A stretch of DNA of 64,000 bases from Gymnopilus junonius (taxonomy: Eukaryota; Basidiomycota; Agaricomycetes; Agaricales; Galerinaceae): NCBI GenBank assembly GCA_015501075.1, contig JADNYJ010000085.1, positions 62,001 through 126,000 on the forward strand, in the 5' to 3' direction. The translations under genes were made by a program, and so were the position numbers. This document shows, in pieces, positions 33,001 through 44,834 of this stretch. Positions within the stretch are counted from its first letter, which is position 1, and every line of letters begins with the position of its first letter. The notes below the pieces were generated by a model that was not told where the DNA came from, did no database searches, and saw nothing but the letters and a program-made list of their open reading frames with translations.

Positions 33001-34618
33001 GGCGGCAGGGGGCGTCTGTCCCAGACCGGACTGGATGCCGACAAGCTTGAGGGCAATGAGTGATGATGTGCGATGAGCAGCGAGGATTTAGGACAATGTG
33101 TTGAGATGCCTAGGAGTAATATCAATGCTTGAAGGGGCTTAGAACCGAATGCTTGAAGGATGGCTCATCCCGATTCTATAAATTTGACAAAATGTTAGAT
33201 GCAGATAATGATAAGGCAACTCTGCGAGAAATGAAAAAACATACTTATACAGCACCTCCAGCTCTGATTCTGCAGGTGGAAAAGCACGATTGTACCGGTG
33301 TGAAGATAAGCCTTCAAGTTCGATCTCCACGAACCCACAGCGGCTGCTCCCTTTCACCATCTCCGCCTTCTCTTATCGAGTTCCCCCTTCCATATGTAGG
33401 ATGACAACCGCTTGCCTCTCTCTTTGAAGTATTGGCCGTGCTTCAACTTCTGGTCATCTTCACCGAAATCCTGCTAAGCTGATCGTCCAACGCGTTGAAA
33501 TCGAACCGTATCTTCCTGGATTGAACATCGAGATCGTATAGTATAGTACCCCGCATGTGCAATTTGCTGCTTTCGTTTCCGCCACATTCTTTGCTTGTCT
33601 ATCTGCACTTTCGCTTCGAGCCGTAGTCGCCATAGTTTCAAAGGTTCATTTCTGTGGAATGTGTAAGATGCAGGCTTGAAAAGGCCGGCTGAGGTGTCCG
33701 AATGGAAAAGACTTGGGAAGTTTACGTATATCGCTCCGAGTTCATGACTCCTGGAAAGACAGTAATATGTTCGTGTTTTCAGACCTGAAAACTAATAAGA
33801 GTTTAAGTATTATTGGCAGTGCAAGAAGGACTCGGACCAGACACACCTTAAGCATATATGGCAGGGAAAGAAAAACTCGGGACTAATCTTCAGCTGTAAG
33901 TTAAGCGCAAAAAATAGCTAGAAAGTAGGAGTAAGCATCCCGTGGCAAGGGCACGAAAAGGGTACAACTTACTATATGGTAGGTTCATGAGCTGCAAATC
34001 CAGTAATCGTCCATATGACTACTCCCATCCGTCAGCTCCCCCTTCCATTCCTTTGAGTGCGAACCGATATCTTGGTGGTTTGTGGCGAGAGTCGTGGTGC
34101 CTAAGGGCAGCCAGGTAGACGAGCTGAAGCTACCTAAGAGAGTGGGTGGAGTCCATGACTGCCAGCGCGTAATAATGCTTCAAAAAGAGGACACGCAGAA
34201 GTTCCAAGGAATTCTGTGAAAGTGACAGTGATGTGGTGTTGCAAGGATGGTGTACAGGAAAGTCGGTCCAAAAGGAGAAACAAGCTCGTCAAACTTCAAG
34301 AAAAACTCACGTGTTTTGTCACTTTGGCATCTTCCACTCGTCTTCCACCTTCGCTCTGCGCCATTGTTCGCTACGCATTAACGTTCTGAAATCTTTCCTA
34401 CGTCTATTGGCTTTACGCCGCGTGAAGATCATTACCACCCATCGTGGCGAAATCGCTAGTTAATTGCCAGCTCATGATTAAGAAACAGTTCAAAAGCAAC
34501 ATCATAAGCTCTCACTTACGCAAAACTCAACTTCACCCGGACTTCACGCTCATCCGTATCTGCATCAAAACATCCTTGGGGAATTCTACTTCGGTATAAT
34601 TATATTGATCAAAGATCC
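33001..34618. other. Intergenic region without recognised genes
   Basis: About 1.6 kb with only short open frames and no family match that I can see. The last part should contain the promoter of the F-box gene. Confidence 0.4.
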
Positions 34619-36256
34619 ATGCATCGCGCCCTCGTCATCCGGGATATCCTACGGCTGATTTTCGAGTATCTTGCTCCAGAGATCGATATCGAAGAACTAT
34701 TCGGACCGATATTAATTCATTATCGTGGACTTTCCTTCCTTCCAAATACAAGGAGCTCTCTTAGAAATGTCGCTCTGGTATGCCGTTCATTCAAGGACCC
34801 GGCTCTTGATCTGTTATGGTGGGCAATGGATGATCTGGGCCCTCTTTTTTCGCTGCTTGGACACGAGGAAGTAACGCGCAAACGACTTTCGGTATGCATC
34901 TTGCCTCGTAAAAATGAGCCGTTAATAACATCGTGATTTAGACAAAATTGATTCGTCATCCCCTTCTTGATTCCGAAATCGCTACTTTTTTCAGTTATGC
35001 AAGGCGCATCAGGTTGTGCTTTTTCAAGGGTTCAAGCGGTTTCCATACATCTTCTTACACCCAGGTTCTGCAAGTGCCAATCGAACGCGTATTCTTCCAT
35101 CTTTGAAATATCTTCTTTGCTTGGGCAGCCATCCAGAACTTCACTTCTTGATGTCCCCATGTCTGGTCGGGTTTCACGCGTTTGCATGCGAGTATCCCAA
35201 AGACGAGCCTGGACCCATTGACGTGTGGACCTTCGTTCGTCTACTTCCTCAGAAAGCGAGCGGTTTCCGATATCTTAGACTGGAATGCCCGGTCACCAAT
35301 AACTGTCTCCAAGCAATAGCTCGAATGCCTAATCTCAGACTACTAGACATCGGCAATTCGAGGAATGAGGGTTTAGCCATCGATGCCAGCTTTTTGAAAG
35401 CACTATCATTTGTATCGAATTTGTCTAAGCTCCATTTTCAAGGTCGCGGAGTTTTTCTACCTGCCAACGTACCTCTCGGAACCCAATTCCAATTTGAAAA
35501 TCTGACGGATATGTGCATTACGTGCACAGATCCTATTGAAGATTTAACTGCGGCTGGTGGTATCTTGAAACTTTTTCACTTGGCGAAATTCCCGAACTTG
35601 CAAAAACTACATCTTCATTATCCTGGAGAGGTCACGGCATTGGAAATTGCTCTGTGGCATGACTTTTTTGAATCCCTAGTTCAGGCCACCACTCGCGCTC
35701 TTTCTTCCTTTTCGATCGAGGGCAGGTCGCGCTCAGCGTCTACGCCCGTTACGCTTGGCATGGTGTCGAGTATATTCAAGCTCTCCTTAAAATATTTCGA
35801 TGAAGTCGACTTTTTTGGTCCTATCACAATGTCCGATTGCAAATTCTTGTTAATGCGTGGCCGCATCTAACGACGCTGGCTTGCACAGCTGCAATCAGCT
35901 TCGAGACGTTAATTCAGCTTGCCACTGGATTACCCTGCCTCCGCGAACTTCATATTCTTCTTGACTGTCGAGAGATCCCTCCCTCCGAAGATGTTCCTAT
36001 CCTGGCGCATCCACTCTCCAGTTTCTCTATGACGAACAGCTCTCGAGCTCCGACAGACCCTTTCCTCCTTGCTGTTTGCCTGGACAGACTCTTCCCTTTC
36101 GTAGATACTTGGTACCTACCTGTGGAATGTGAGGACAACCGACTCGGAGTAGGCTGGGCCCAAGTTAACAAACTCCTACATGTTTTTCAGTCAACTAGAT
36201 CGGACCAGAAAGTGCGAGAGTCGATACCACAGCAAAGCGTTCATCGTCCTTCTTGA
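34619..36256 (+). CDS. F-box/LRR-like protein, two frame breaks
   Basis: The N-terminus MHRALVIRDILRLIFEYLAP, then NVALVCRSFKDPALDLLW, is a typical agaricomycete F-box, the Skp1-binding module of SCF ubiquitin ligases. After an intron (about 34893-34940) come IRHPLLDSEIATFFSYARRI and YTQVLQVPIERVF, then leucine-rich repeat-like sequence (FVRLLPQKASGFRYLRLECP, LRLLDIGNS, FPNLQKLHLHYPGE, LVNAWPHLTTLACTAAIS). It ends LDRLFPFVDTWYLPVE and a stop at 36256. The frame shifts near 35095 (VFF to PSLKYLLCLGS) and near 35836 (TMSD to LQILVNAWP). Each is repaired by one T in a T-run, so these may be assembly errors, but true decay is also possible because F-box genes are often lost. A related remnant lies at 59.8-60.5 kb. 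Confidence 0.7.
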
Positions 36257-37285
36257 GGTGAGCCTTTATAAATAAATTAACAACAATATTTCCTACACTG
36301 CGTAGGTCCGGTTTCCTAGGATCAGTGAATGAGTGGGTTTCAACCTGTTCACAGCTATGCTCTTCATCGATAGCTTCTGGATATTGTGGAGTTCGATTCA
36401 ATTATGGCATACTTATTTCTTAGGGCATGCCACCTTTTAGATTGAATTTCTTATTTACTGAGGTGATCGATGTCATTTCATTCGCCTATATCTTGCCTGC
36501 CATTGTTATTAGGATCTCCATGATTTCTTGCCGCCAATTATTCCCCTGAAAATACTTTATCTTTCTCTCTTAGTTCTGTCTCAGTTTCCATTCTCAGAAT
36601 GATGAGACTAGAAGAATAATAGCTTTTACGGTGGATTCTTGACTCGCACTTATAATCATCCAAGTGACAAGAGACTTCCGACTACGCTCAGAAGGCCATC
36701 ATAATCTGTTCGATCCGCAGCCCATCAACCGATAAATAAATGCGCAGCTTTTTTTGTCCTGCCATTCCAATATGACCAGTGCTGCGCCTATCCCTTTGAT
36801 CGGGCAGTACAGCCGATCTTCGCGCTGTCTCAACTGCGCATGAAGTAGACGCCCTTAATTGACGGTGGCTTGTTAGCGACAAGACAAGGCAAGACTCCAT
36901 TATATAGTTCCATTCGCATTTCTCTACTCCCACTTTTGATATGTGCATATCGAAAGAAGGCGTCCGTGAAGTAGGACGATTAGCAGACCACATTTGAAAA
37001 CGGTCAGGTGTCGATGTAGTGCCAAACTAATCTCTAGGAAGACACCAGCCGCAGCATGTAATATACGGCCTTGAAACACCGCTGCCGTAAACGAACAGAC
37101 AGAAATGGCTATGGACGGAAAATAAACCGCTTAGATCAGATATTTTATATAGCGGATGAAGAACAGATAGAGGCTAAACACCACTCACCGTCTCTCACCA
37201 TCCTTGAGGTATGCATATTCGCTTTATTCCTTTATTCATGTCAATCGACTTAACCACAGCTTGACAGAGTACGCCTCTTCTTAAG
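36257..37285. other. Intergenic region
   Basis: Downstream flank of the F-box gene and upstream flank of the small predicted membrane protein. No coding frame or RNA gene was recognised. Confidence 0.4.
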
Positions 37286-37664
37286 ATGTCTTTCGAAGCG
37301 GAACGCAATGCTGAGGAGCAACAACCACTGATCGACCACGGCGCCAACGCCTTCGAACCGGAAGAGAAGCAAGAGCCCGACACTCAGCCCAACATCCCCA
37401 TCAGCCCCAACCCGACGGCTCTCAGAGTGGCGCCTGTACCCATTGAGGATTACACCCTTGTCGAGGAAGGCAACATCCGCCTTGGTTCCCCGGAGCCCCA
37501 GCCACGGGCCAATCGCTGGTGGGCCTTCGAGAACGTCCGTCCGAGAACCGCGACATCCTCGACGACTGCACTCGCGGCTTCTCATCCTTATCACCACGCC
37601 CATCGCCTTCGCTGGAATGGGAATTTATGCCTGTGGTTTGATCATTGAAGGGGTGGCGTTATGA
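37286..37664 (+). CDS. Hypothetical small protein, probable C-terminal membrane anchor in shifted frame
   Basis: An open frame starting MSFEAERNAEEQQPLIDHGA encodes an acidic, Pro-rich polypeptide of about 95 residues (PIEDYTLVEEGNIRLGSPEP, then RANRWWAFENV). In this frame the rest is nondescript and ends at 37648. In the next frame, the sequence after about 37545 reads RRLHSRLLILITTPIAFAGM then GIYACGLIIEG, a clean transmembrane segment after a basic stretch, ending at 37664. This suggests a single-pass or tail-anchored membrane protein with a frame break or unrecognised splice. I do not recognise the family. Confidence 0.4.
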
Positions 37665-37998
37665 TGAAGGGGGTTGGCTCGCTGGGAGGAAGGGCTTTCG
37701 TTGGGCGCAGGCGTACATCCCACAGGGTGCCGATCCCCAGTGGGTTTGAGATGTTAGCGCAGGCGCTTTTGGAGTCGGCTTGACGAGCTTTACTATCTTC
37801 CATGGCGCTGACTTTGACACCCAGATCGCACGCTCCTTGTTCAGAGGATTGATATCTGGATACTCTTCAATCAATATGCATAGCCAGGTTGCTACTCATA
37901 TGGACGGCTTTGGTGATTCATGGTCTTCCGCCTGTATGTTGTATAAATAAATGCATACTTGTGATACGACCAACATGACGGTGTTCACATCTGGAACA
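37665..37998. other. Intergenic region
   Basis: Between two convergent genes. Nothing was recognised. Confidence 0.4.
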
Positions 37999-39820
37999 TC
38001 ATAAACTTGATTTCTCGGCGAACAAGCCAACATGGTAGTGCACATTCCAGTCTGACCTGGGAACCGGGTAAGGTCGAGGCTTAAAGCATCGCCAGTGCCT
38101 TCCTAGTTCCTCCTCCGCAGTTGTCATCCATGCATACTCCCAATCCCCGATGATGAGTCTAGCAAGCCTATCCAGCTTGTCCTTGTTTACGTTCTCATCA
38201 AATTCTTGAATGTCTTCGAAGCCAGGAGCATTGAACTGATACAACAGTCCATGGGCCTTGAAGCCTTATGTACAAAGTTCACAAAAGGCCGGCGCACAGC
38301 GTCGTAAATTTGCGTTAGATGTGAAATCGCCTTTTGATTGCGAACAGTTTTGGAGATCAGATGGGCGAGGATATAGGCGTCCTGTATGCAAGAAATGAAA
38401 ATCTGACAAAGGCAAAGAAAATGACGTACTTCGATAGCTTGTCCCGCTCCGTTTCCTTGGTGAGGTGCCATTGCGTGCGCCTGGAGGATCGGAGGGTAAA
38501 TGTAGGCTCGAAAATGAATTAAAAACTTGGACGTACTGCATCACCTAAAAGAAGAACAGGACCTGAGGCATAGCTTTCTAAAGGATCAATAGTATGGATT
38601 GCCCATCGAGAAGGCTTTTCCATTGCTGCAACACATTAGTGAGAAAGTCAAGGATATCATAGACATAAGACATACTTCGACAAGAACACGGACTTCTTCA
38701 TCCCATTCACCGAAAAGAGGTAAGACATCGTCTTTTGTCACATCTTGGAAAGAAGGTCCATCGTAAATAGAACCTTCCTTCGACAAGTCGGACTCATAAG
38801 CCACGACATTTATGACGCGACCTTGCAGAATAGGGTATACGACCAGATGCTGGTAAGCGGATGAGAGGTGTCAGGCATTGTAACCGGAAATTTGAAGCTC
38901 ACCTTATTCTTTCCGCAATACTATGGTTCAAACAAAAAACAGATTAGCCCCTTAGTGAAGGGAATATTGAAGCTCACTATAACCGGCGTCTTCAAAGCAT
39001 GATGCCCAGGTACTTTCTGTGAAACTATATTACTCTCAATCATACAACGGTAGGCAAAGGTTCCAGTCCACACTGGGTCGCCGGATGTGACGTGGCCAGG
39101 TTGAACATTGTCTGCGACGAATTGCTTGCGAACTACGGATTTGAGACCGTCAGCGCCAACCAGAAGATCGCAGTTCACCGTTTTCCCGTCCTCGAAGAAA
39201 AGTTTCACTTCCCCAGATTCGTCTGCTGGACTGTAGGAGACAAGGCGATTTGACAGATGGCACCGGATAGAAGGCGATATGTTTTCCAACAAAATTTCTT
39301 GCACACTAGCTCGATGAAAGGAAAGAGCAGCCCCTGCAGATACAGTGTCAGATTAAGTACCTAATTTAATGGAATATTCGACAAAGCGACATACCAGCAA
39401 AGACAAGGTCGTGAATAGGAACGCCTACTGATTGGTCGGCTTTTCTGAACTGGAAGCCCAATCCTGAGAATTCATCACTCAGTATCATAGACCAGCCTTC
39501 AGGGACATGTCCAACACTCACGAGATTTCCCATCGGGCACATGCTGTCCAGGAGAAAGGTGTCGTACTAGGGCTTCTTCCAACCCAAGCTTCTGCAAAAT
39601 CTTCCATGCGCGTGGCCAAAAGGTGATACCCGCCCCGACCTGTGTCAGTTCGGGTGCTGACTCGTATATGTCAACCTCGATGAAATTTTCAAGGTCAAGG
39701 CGGCTGAGTGCCACAGCCAATGTCAGACCCCCAATGCCTCCGCCACTGTTTGGTTCCATAATCAGTAAACGAAAAACCAAAACTATAAGATGGCGTACAC
39801 TATCCCATACGAAGAGGCAT
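37999..39820 (-). CDS. FAD-dependent monooxygenase (salicylate hydroxylase-like), frame break near 38259
   Basis: A group A flavoprotein monooxygenase that would hydroxylate an aromatic substrate with NAD(P)H and O2. I place the start at 39820: a short first exon MPLRMGY, an intron of about 55 bases with a branch-like TTACTGAT, then GGGIGGLTLAVALSRL, the FAD-binding Rossmann loop. Then come DIYESAPELTQVGAGITFWP, DLLVGADGLKSVVRKQFV (DG motif), a GD motif (GPVLLLGDAAHAMAPHQGN) and GAGQAIEDAYILAHLI. The C-terminus YDAVRRPFVNFVHKAS breaks by one base and continues KAHGLLYQFNAPGFEDI to a stop at 37999. The break is repaired by one A in an A-run. Using the in-frame ATG at 39759 instead would leave a residual MEPNS before the FAD loop, which fits the family less well. 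The substrate is unknown. Confidence 0.85.
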
Positions 39821-40780
39821 CTTGAAGTGTGAAGCAGAGACGAATTTTCTCATGCAATTGCTGGGTATCATCAGGTTCATCATGACCAGAATATCGCTGC
39901 TGTCCGTGTCGTGGTGGATCAAAGACGAAACCCACGAGAAAGGTCAAAATGTGACTCGGACCGGCTTAGTCCGACGTCGTTTGACAGTCCAACCACCTTG
40001 GCTCTTGACTCTGCTCTTCATCAAGTTCGAACGCGCTCAAACCTGAAGTATATTCGAGCTCCATTATCTCACGTGACTTGGTCTTTCTCTACCGAATGGT
40101 GTGACAATTCTTTCGCTGGAATCTTTCTCGATATCAAAGGCACAATCTTGCAACAGCGATACCATTACTCATCTTGGAACACTTCAATATCTGGGAGTCT
40201 GGTGCCAATATATATATCTACCTCTTTATTCTGGAAATACCCATCGATCTTCATTCTAAGCTCTCCGTTCAAAGTAAAAGCGACTCGAACCTAGGAAGAA
40301 CAAGTCTTTGGAGTCCCTGTCTCTCTGATTTAATGACGCTTCTTCTGCTTGAACGAACGTGCTTTTCTCCCTCATTCAAGGTCGTTAAAGGTCAGGAGTT
40401 ATCAGCATGGTAAGCTTTCTTCCGACGCTCGTGTACCGACTTATCTTTAAAAATAGTTTGCTGATCTTCGACTAAGTATCTCTTGGCGCGGTCAGCAGTC
40501 GTTAAAGACCGAGAGGGCAACATACGGGCCCACAGCTTTAATTATCGATAAGTATACAGATCTCATGGCAATTCTCAGATAACGTTGATGTCCACGCGCT
40601 TCATTTAGAAGGAAGCAACCGCCGATGCCATGGCTCTCACTGGACAGAAATCAGCCTGGAGCAGCCTTGAACATCTAAGAACGTGTCCTCTCCCAAGGCC
40701 CACTGAATTTGATGGTCGATCTCTAGTAAAAGAATATATAAGACCCATGCTTCTTATCTACTGCTCACACATTCCCAAAA
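39821..40780. other. Intergenic region between divergent genes
   Basis: Promoter region of the monooxygenase (left) and the secreted HNH-type protein (right). A plus-strand open frame at 39911-40294 was examined; it has no family resemblance that I recognise. Confidence 0.4.
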
Positions 40781-41819
40781 ATGCGTCTCTTGGTTCTTGC
40801 TGTCGGCGCCGCCGTTCCTGCTGCACTGTCTGTGCCGTTGGTCGGCAGAGCACTTCCAACACCCGTCAGCGGTGCAACAGCCAGACAATATCTCTCGGAA
40901 CGTGGGTATCCGACTTATTTATAATGTTTCCCTCCGACCTTTTATTCTTTAGTCGTTGTTGCTGTCGATTCCAACTCTCCTGCCTATAGTCGCGACCTGT
41001 TCAAGACCTGGGATATCAGTTAGTATTCGCCGTCTTTAGGGATTAAATCAACTGACTGTAAATTATAACAGTCACCGGGAAATGCGACACTAGAGAAGGT
41101 TTGTCGTCCAGAATTTGGTTTCTATAAAGGTACCCATTCTGCCGGATAGTGGTCTTAATGCGAGATGGCACGGACGTCGTTACCAATAGTGATTGTGCGG
41201 CCGTCTCAGGAAACTGGGTCTCTCCGTATGATGGAGTACCGACCACCCTTTCCAGTGATCTTGACATTGTGTGTATATCTTTCGTTCAACTAAACATTTT
41301 CTAATTTCATTATACAGGACCATCTTGTTCCGTTGAAGGAGGTATGCACACCACCGAATCTTATATATGTTATCCTAAAATGGACTTCGATTCAGGCATG
41401 GCTCTCTGGTGCTCGGAATTGGACACCTGCTCAGCGGGAGGCGTACGCAAACGATCTCACCCGTCCTCAACTCGTAGCCGTCACTGACAAGTACGTGGTT
41501 ATACTTATTGAGGTCACGAATACCACTAACTGTTCCTGCAGCCTTAATGAATCGAAAGGTTAGTTTCCTATTTCCACTATCTTAAAATATTCTCAATTGG
41601 AACTCAAACATATCTAGGGGACAAAGGTACCACATTCAATTAACTTTGCAAAATTTATACACTAATCTTTGTCAATTAGATGTGGCTCACTGGCTTCCAC
41701 CACTTAGCAGCTACGTTTGCACGTATGTTCGCGCATGGGTAACGGTCAAGCACTTCTATAACTTAACAATCGACACCGCCGAGCAAGCTGCGCTTCAGAC
41801 ACAATTGGCTAGCTGTTAG
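40781..41819 (+). CDS. Secreted HNH-type nuclease-like protein (DUF1524/GmrSD C-terminal-like)
   Basis: Several short exons encode a signal peptide (MRLLVLAVGAAVPAALSVPL) followed by a small domain: LVVAVDSNSPAYSRDLFKTW, ITGKCDTRE, VVLMRDGTDVVTNSDCAAVS, GNWVSPYDG, DIDHLVPLKEAWLSGARNW, AYANDLTRPQLVAVTD, NLNESKGDKDVAHWLPP and a stop at 41819. The Asp-His of DIDHLVPLKEAW, the downstream Asn-x-SKGD and the terminal xxW-x-P are the HNH-like core of this family of fungal and bacterial secreted nucleases. Introns of about 50-70 bases interrupt it (exon 1 is 40781-40901), and the reading frame is kept at all inspected GT-AG sites. It may act on extracellular DNA; the substrate is not visible from sequence. 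Confidence 0.8.
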
Positions 41820-42030
41820 GAAACTTTAGTTAAATTATAAATGGAGATTCATCTTACATGAAGACGAATGAGATGAATGTGCTGGATGGTCTTAAATTAG
41901 AGTTAACAAGTCAGAGAATAGTGACGATTAATTGCGGGCATATTTGAATTACAGAAAAGCAGTGGGTATTGTAAGTAATGCGTGCAGTAATCCCGCAATC
42001 TAGCAACCATCCATTGTAGAACCAATCCAC

Positions 42031-42483
42031 CTAAGCACCAATGTTGACAGGGCTGCAGTCGACACCAATCAACTGGTCTAGTAAAAATAAGTTTAGTATC
42101 AGCATACGCAAATCTAAACGAAAATAGCGAAGCATACTGAAGAAGTTCTGCTGGCAGCAGACAGGGGAGGTAGCGCTAACAAGGTCCAGTCAATACAAGT
42201 TTCCAGTCGCATAAAGAAATCGGGCGACATACCAGTTAGCACCAGTACCAGCACCAACGCCAGTAACAGCAGTGCACCCAGCACCGACTTGGGCAACAAC
42301 GTCCTCGACAGCAACACCAACGAGGGAGAGGAGCTGAGTGGCAGCGGCCGTCTCAGGGGCCTGGAGAGAATTGCAGCATAGGACGGGGCCGCTGTTGCAA
42401 GAGTCGAAGACGGGAGGGGTGAGAGGGGAGGCCATGACGGTAGCGACGAAGGCGGCAACAAAAAGAGTGACTTTGGAGAACAT
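42031..42483 (-). CDS. Class I hydrophobin 1 (3 exons)
   Basis: A small secreted protein that self-assembles at hydrophobic-hydrophilic interfaces on hyphae and fruiting bodies. It has a signal peptide (MFSKVTLFVAAFVATVMASP) and then the hydrophobin cysteine pattern: Cys (FDSC), Cys-Cys (PVLCCNS), Cys (GAGCTAV), Cys (GANC across intron 1), Cys-Cys (SPVCCQQ) and Cys (GVDCSPV), eight in all. Intron 1 follows GANW/GAN-C and intron 2 follows QQNFF. It ends IGVDCSPVNIGA. It is divergent from a second hydrophobin 1.4 kb away and shares the same exon structure, so the two are probably duplicates. Confidence 0.95.
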
Positions 42484-42584
42484 TCTGAAGCTGAATGAGT
42501 GCGTGTACGTAGTTTAACTTGTTGGTTGGTGTGTTGAACGACGAGGGATGTGTTCGACTGAGGGTGAATGCGCATAGGACTACC

Positions 42585-42592
42585 TTTATATA
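42585..42592 (-). promoter_or_regulatory. TATA box of hydrophobin 1
   Basis: TATATAAA on the minus strand, about 100 bases upstream of the hydrophobin 1 start codon. Strongly expressed hydrophobin genes usually have such a box. Confidence 0.6.
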
Positions 42593-43787
42593 TCTAATGA
42601 TATCCAGGGTCGTCGATGTTGGAGCTGACCGCTCGACAGGGTTGTCAGATTCATCCCGGACATGAAATCAGACGACTCAAGGAAGAGCCCCAACCGAAGT
42701 CCCCACAACATAAAACGAGAATCAATGTTACTTATTTGAGATATGTTTGTTTACCGAGTTGCTTCTAGCTCCCCGAAGCGAATGATGAATGATGCCAAGC
42801 GCGCCCCACTATGGTGGTCCTCGCTTCTTTCGGCTTCAGACATAAGCCAGAGATTTTAAAAATGCATCCGTGGACCAAGCGTAGTATTGTTCAAAGCCGT
42901 TGCAGAGTCTTCGAACTTCTTCCTCCAAGTGGCGTGTACTTCTCAGCCCATTGAACCGTTGAACCGAAAAGTTGAACTGAGAACCAAAGAGAGCTTTGCC
43001 TGATTGGGATAAAGTGTTACCAAATCGTCCCGAAACTGGGGCGGTCCTCACTCATCTTGAACTTGGTCACTCGCTGTTTGCAGAAACGAAAAGAGGCGGT
43101 ATGCACAGGTCGTGTCCTGTAGCACACTATCCACCAGCATAACTGAATATAGCTTCCCGAAGTACTGTAGCTTGGTACATTCAAAGCATTGAAAGGCTGA
43201 TAAACATCAGGACATGCAGGGTCTCGAGAAGCGTGGGTTCAATTTGATGTTCATTTTGAATTTTAGAAGCCTCGAGATGGGACAACAAGCGACAAGCCTG
43301 TCATGCACTTTTTTTGAATGTCGGTATTGGGTGACATAATAGGTTTGATATTGACATCGACAGTTTTTCTTCATGGTGCCACATCGACTAGAATTTGTTC
43401 AAAATTTGACGCGTTCCTGAAATACAGTTGTACATGGGCGGCTTCAAATTGTGTACGGATGAATTGAGCGACCCAATGAATATTATCTGAACCTGGTTTT
43501 GGGGTTTGGGCCCTCCAGATTCATAGCTAACGTCAAGAAGCGAAAAGCGCCCTCACGGACATGCATGTTTCGATGAGCGGCGATGAAACTTCATAACAGA
43601 GAGCCGGTAGCAACCCATTTTCAAAGGCACTTACGTTTACAAAGAGGCTTTTTCGAAGTCCCTTCCTTCCGAATAACATGCATAACCTCCTTATTCGGCA
43701 AAGAACCACCAAATCGTGAATGCATACATACGCCTCTATGCTGGATCTCTATTCGCATCCCCTGTGCATACAGCCCACGGAAAAAGG

Positions 43788-43795
43788 TATAAATA
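43788..43795 (+). promoter_or_regulatory. TATA box of hydrophobin 2
   Basis: TATAAATA on the plus strand, about 95 bases upstream of the hydrophobin 2 start codon. Confidence 0.65.
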
Positions 43796-43886
43796 CCGTC
43801 CCAAAGCTTTTCATCTCCCCAGTCAAGTCGCACTTTCAAAAGCCTTCGCCTTCAGCACCGCTACCAAAGCCAACCAAAAGCCAAAG

Positions 43887-44332
43887 ATGTTCTCCAAGCT
43901 CGCTCTCTTCATTGCTGCTGCCTTTGCCGCCTCCGCTGTTGCTGGTCCCATCACCGACTCCTGCAACACCGGCCCCGTCCAATGCTGCGACTCGCTCAAC
44001 GCTCCAAACTCTTCTTCCGTCGCGGATGTGCTTGGCCTCCTCGGCGTCGTTGTTGGTAGCCTTACCGGTCAAGTTGGCCTCCAGTGCACCCCCATCACTG
44101 GTATTGGTGCTGGTGTTGGCGCTAACTGGTGTGTTTGTTTCATTTACAACCTTTATTCCGAAGTTTTTGCTGATAAATTTTGACAGCGCTTCTACCCCTG
44201 TCTGCTGCGACAAGACCTTCGACAGTACGCTTAGCCTTTGTACTTTATTTTCATTCTTAGCAACGGATGCTGACTTTTTATTTAGACCAGCTCGTTGGCA
44301 TCAACTGCACCCCCATCACCATCAACGCTTAA
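43887..44332 (+). CDS. Class I hydrophobin 2 (3 exons)
   Basis: Signal peptide MFSKLALFIAAAFAASAVAG, then the eight-cysteine hydrophobin pattern: DSCNTGPVQCCDSL, LQCTPITGIGAGVGANC (last Cys across intron 1), ASTPVCCDKTFD, and VGINCTPITINA before the stop at 44330-44332. Intron 1 splits the Cys codon of GANC (TG|C) and intron 2 follows TFD, exactly as in hydrophobin 1. The mature part is about 90 residues. It is transcribed away from hydrophobin 1. Confidence 0.95.
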
Positions 44333-44526
44333 TTATTTTTATCGCCGTTTTATTGCCCTTGTTAATGCACTTGTACCTTTTTAATGAATACCTCGTGATT
44401 CGCCTTATTGTTGAACTATGAAGTGTTCAAACCGCCCTTCAGCCTTGTGCAATTATTTGTGGCCCGGCGAACAAGGTTCTACAGGCCTCTGTGATTGAGG
44501 TGGACAGGGAATTTTAAGAAGTAATC

Positions 44527-44628
44527 ACACCGGTGGTGAAGTGGTTATCATGCTTGCCTTCCATAGACAATAATAGAGGTGGTTATTGATATAAGCAAGC
44601 GGCAGGGGTTCGATTCCCCTCCGGTGTA
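44527..44628 (+). tRNA. tRNA-Gly (anticodon TCC) with intron
   Basis: The acceptor stem ACACCGG pairs with CCGGTGT plus discriminator A. The anticodon stem CTTGC/GCAAG encloses the loop CTTCCA, giving anticodon TCC, followed by an intron of about 29 bases directly 3' of position 37. The T arm AGGGGTTCGATTCCCCT is canonical. A T-run near 44650 could end RNA polymerase III transcription. The A1-U72 pair is unusual for tRNA-Gly, so a tRNA-scanning program should confirm it. Confidence 0.8.
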
Positions 44629-44834
44629 TACGTCTTTGATAACGACGATATTTTGCCATTACGTTGTGAATTTGTCTTTTTTCCACCCATAAATGCCTCA
44701 ATCAATAATGACGTGCGTACAGTTGCAACGGCCGTGGTTGGTGAGGCGATGCGTTGTGGGAGAGATTTGTCATCCGAATATGGAGCGAGAGCTGGCCACG
44801 AGTGTTGCGGAAACTCTCTTTCTTTCCAACGTGA

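Larger units (their letters stand above)
42484..43886. promoter_or_regulatory. Divergent promoter region between two hydrophobin genes
   Basis: A shared upstream region of about 1.4 kb for two divergently transcribed hydrophobins. Both ends carry a good TATA box about 95-105 bases before the start codon. No convincing gene lies inside. Confidence 0.55.

Noticed and set aside
39911..40294. 127-codon plus-strand ORF
   Set aside because: It has no domain, signal peptide or family resemblance and lies in a divergent promoter region.
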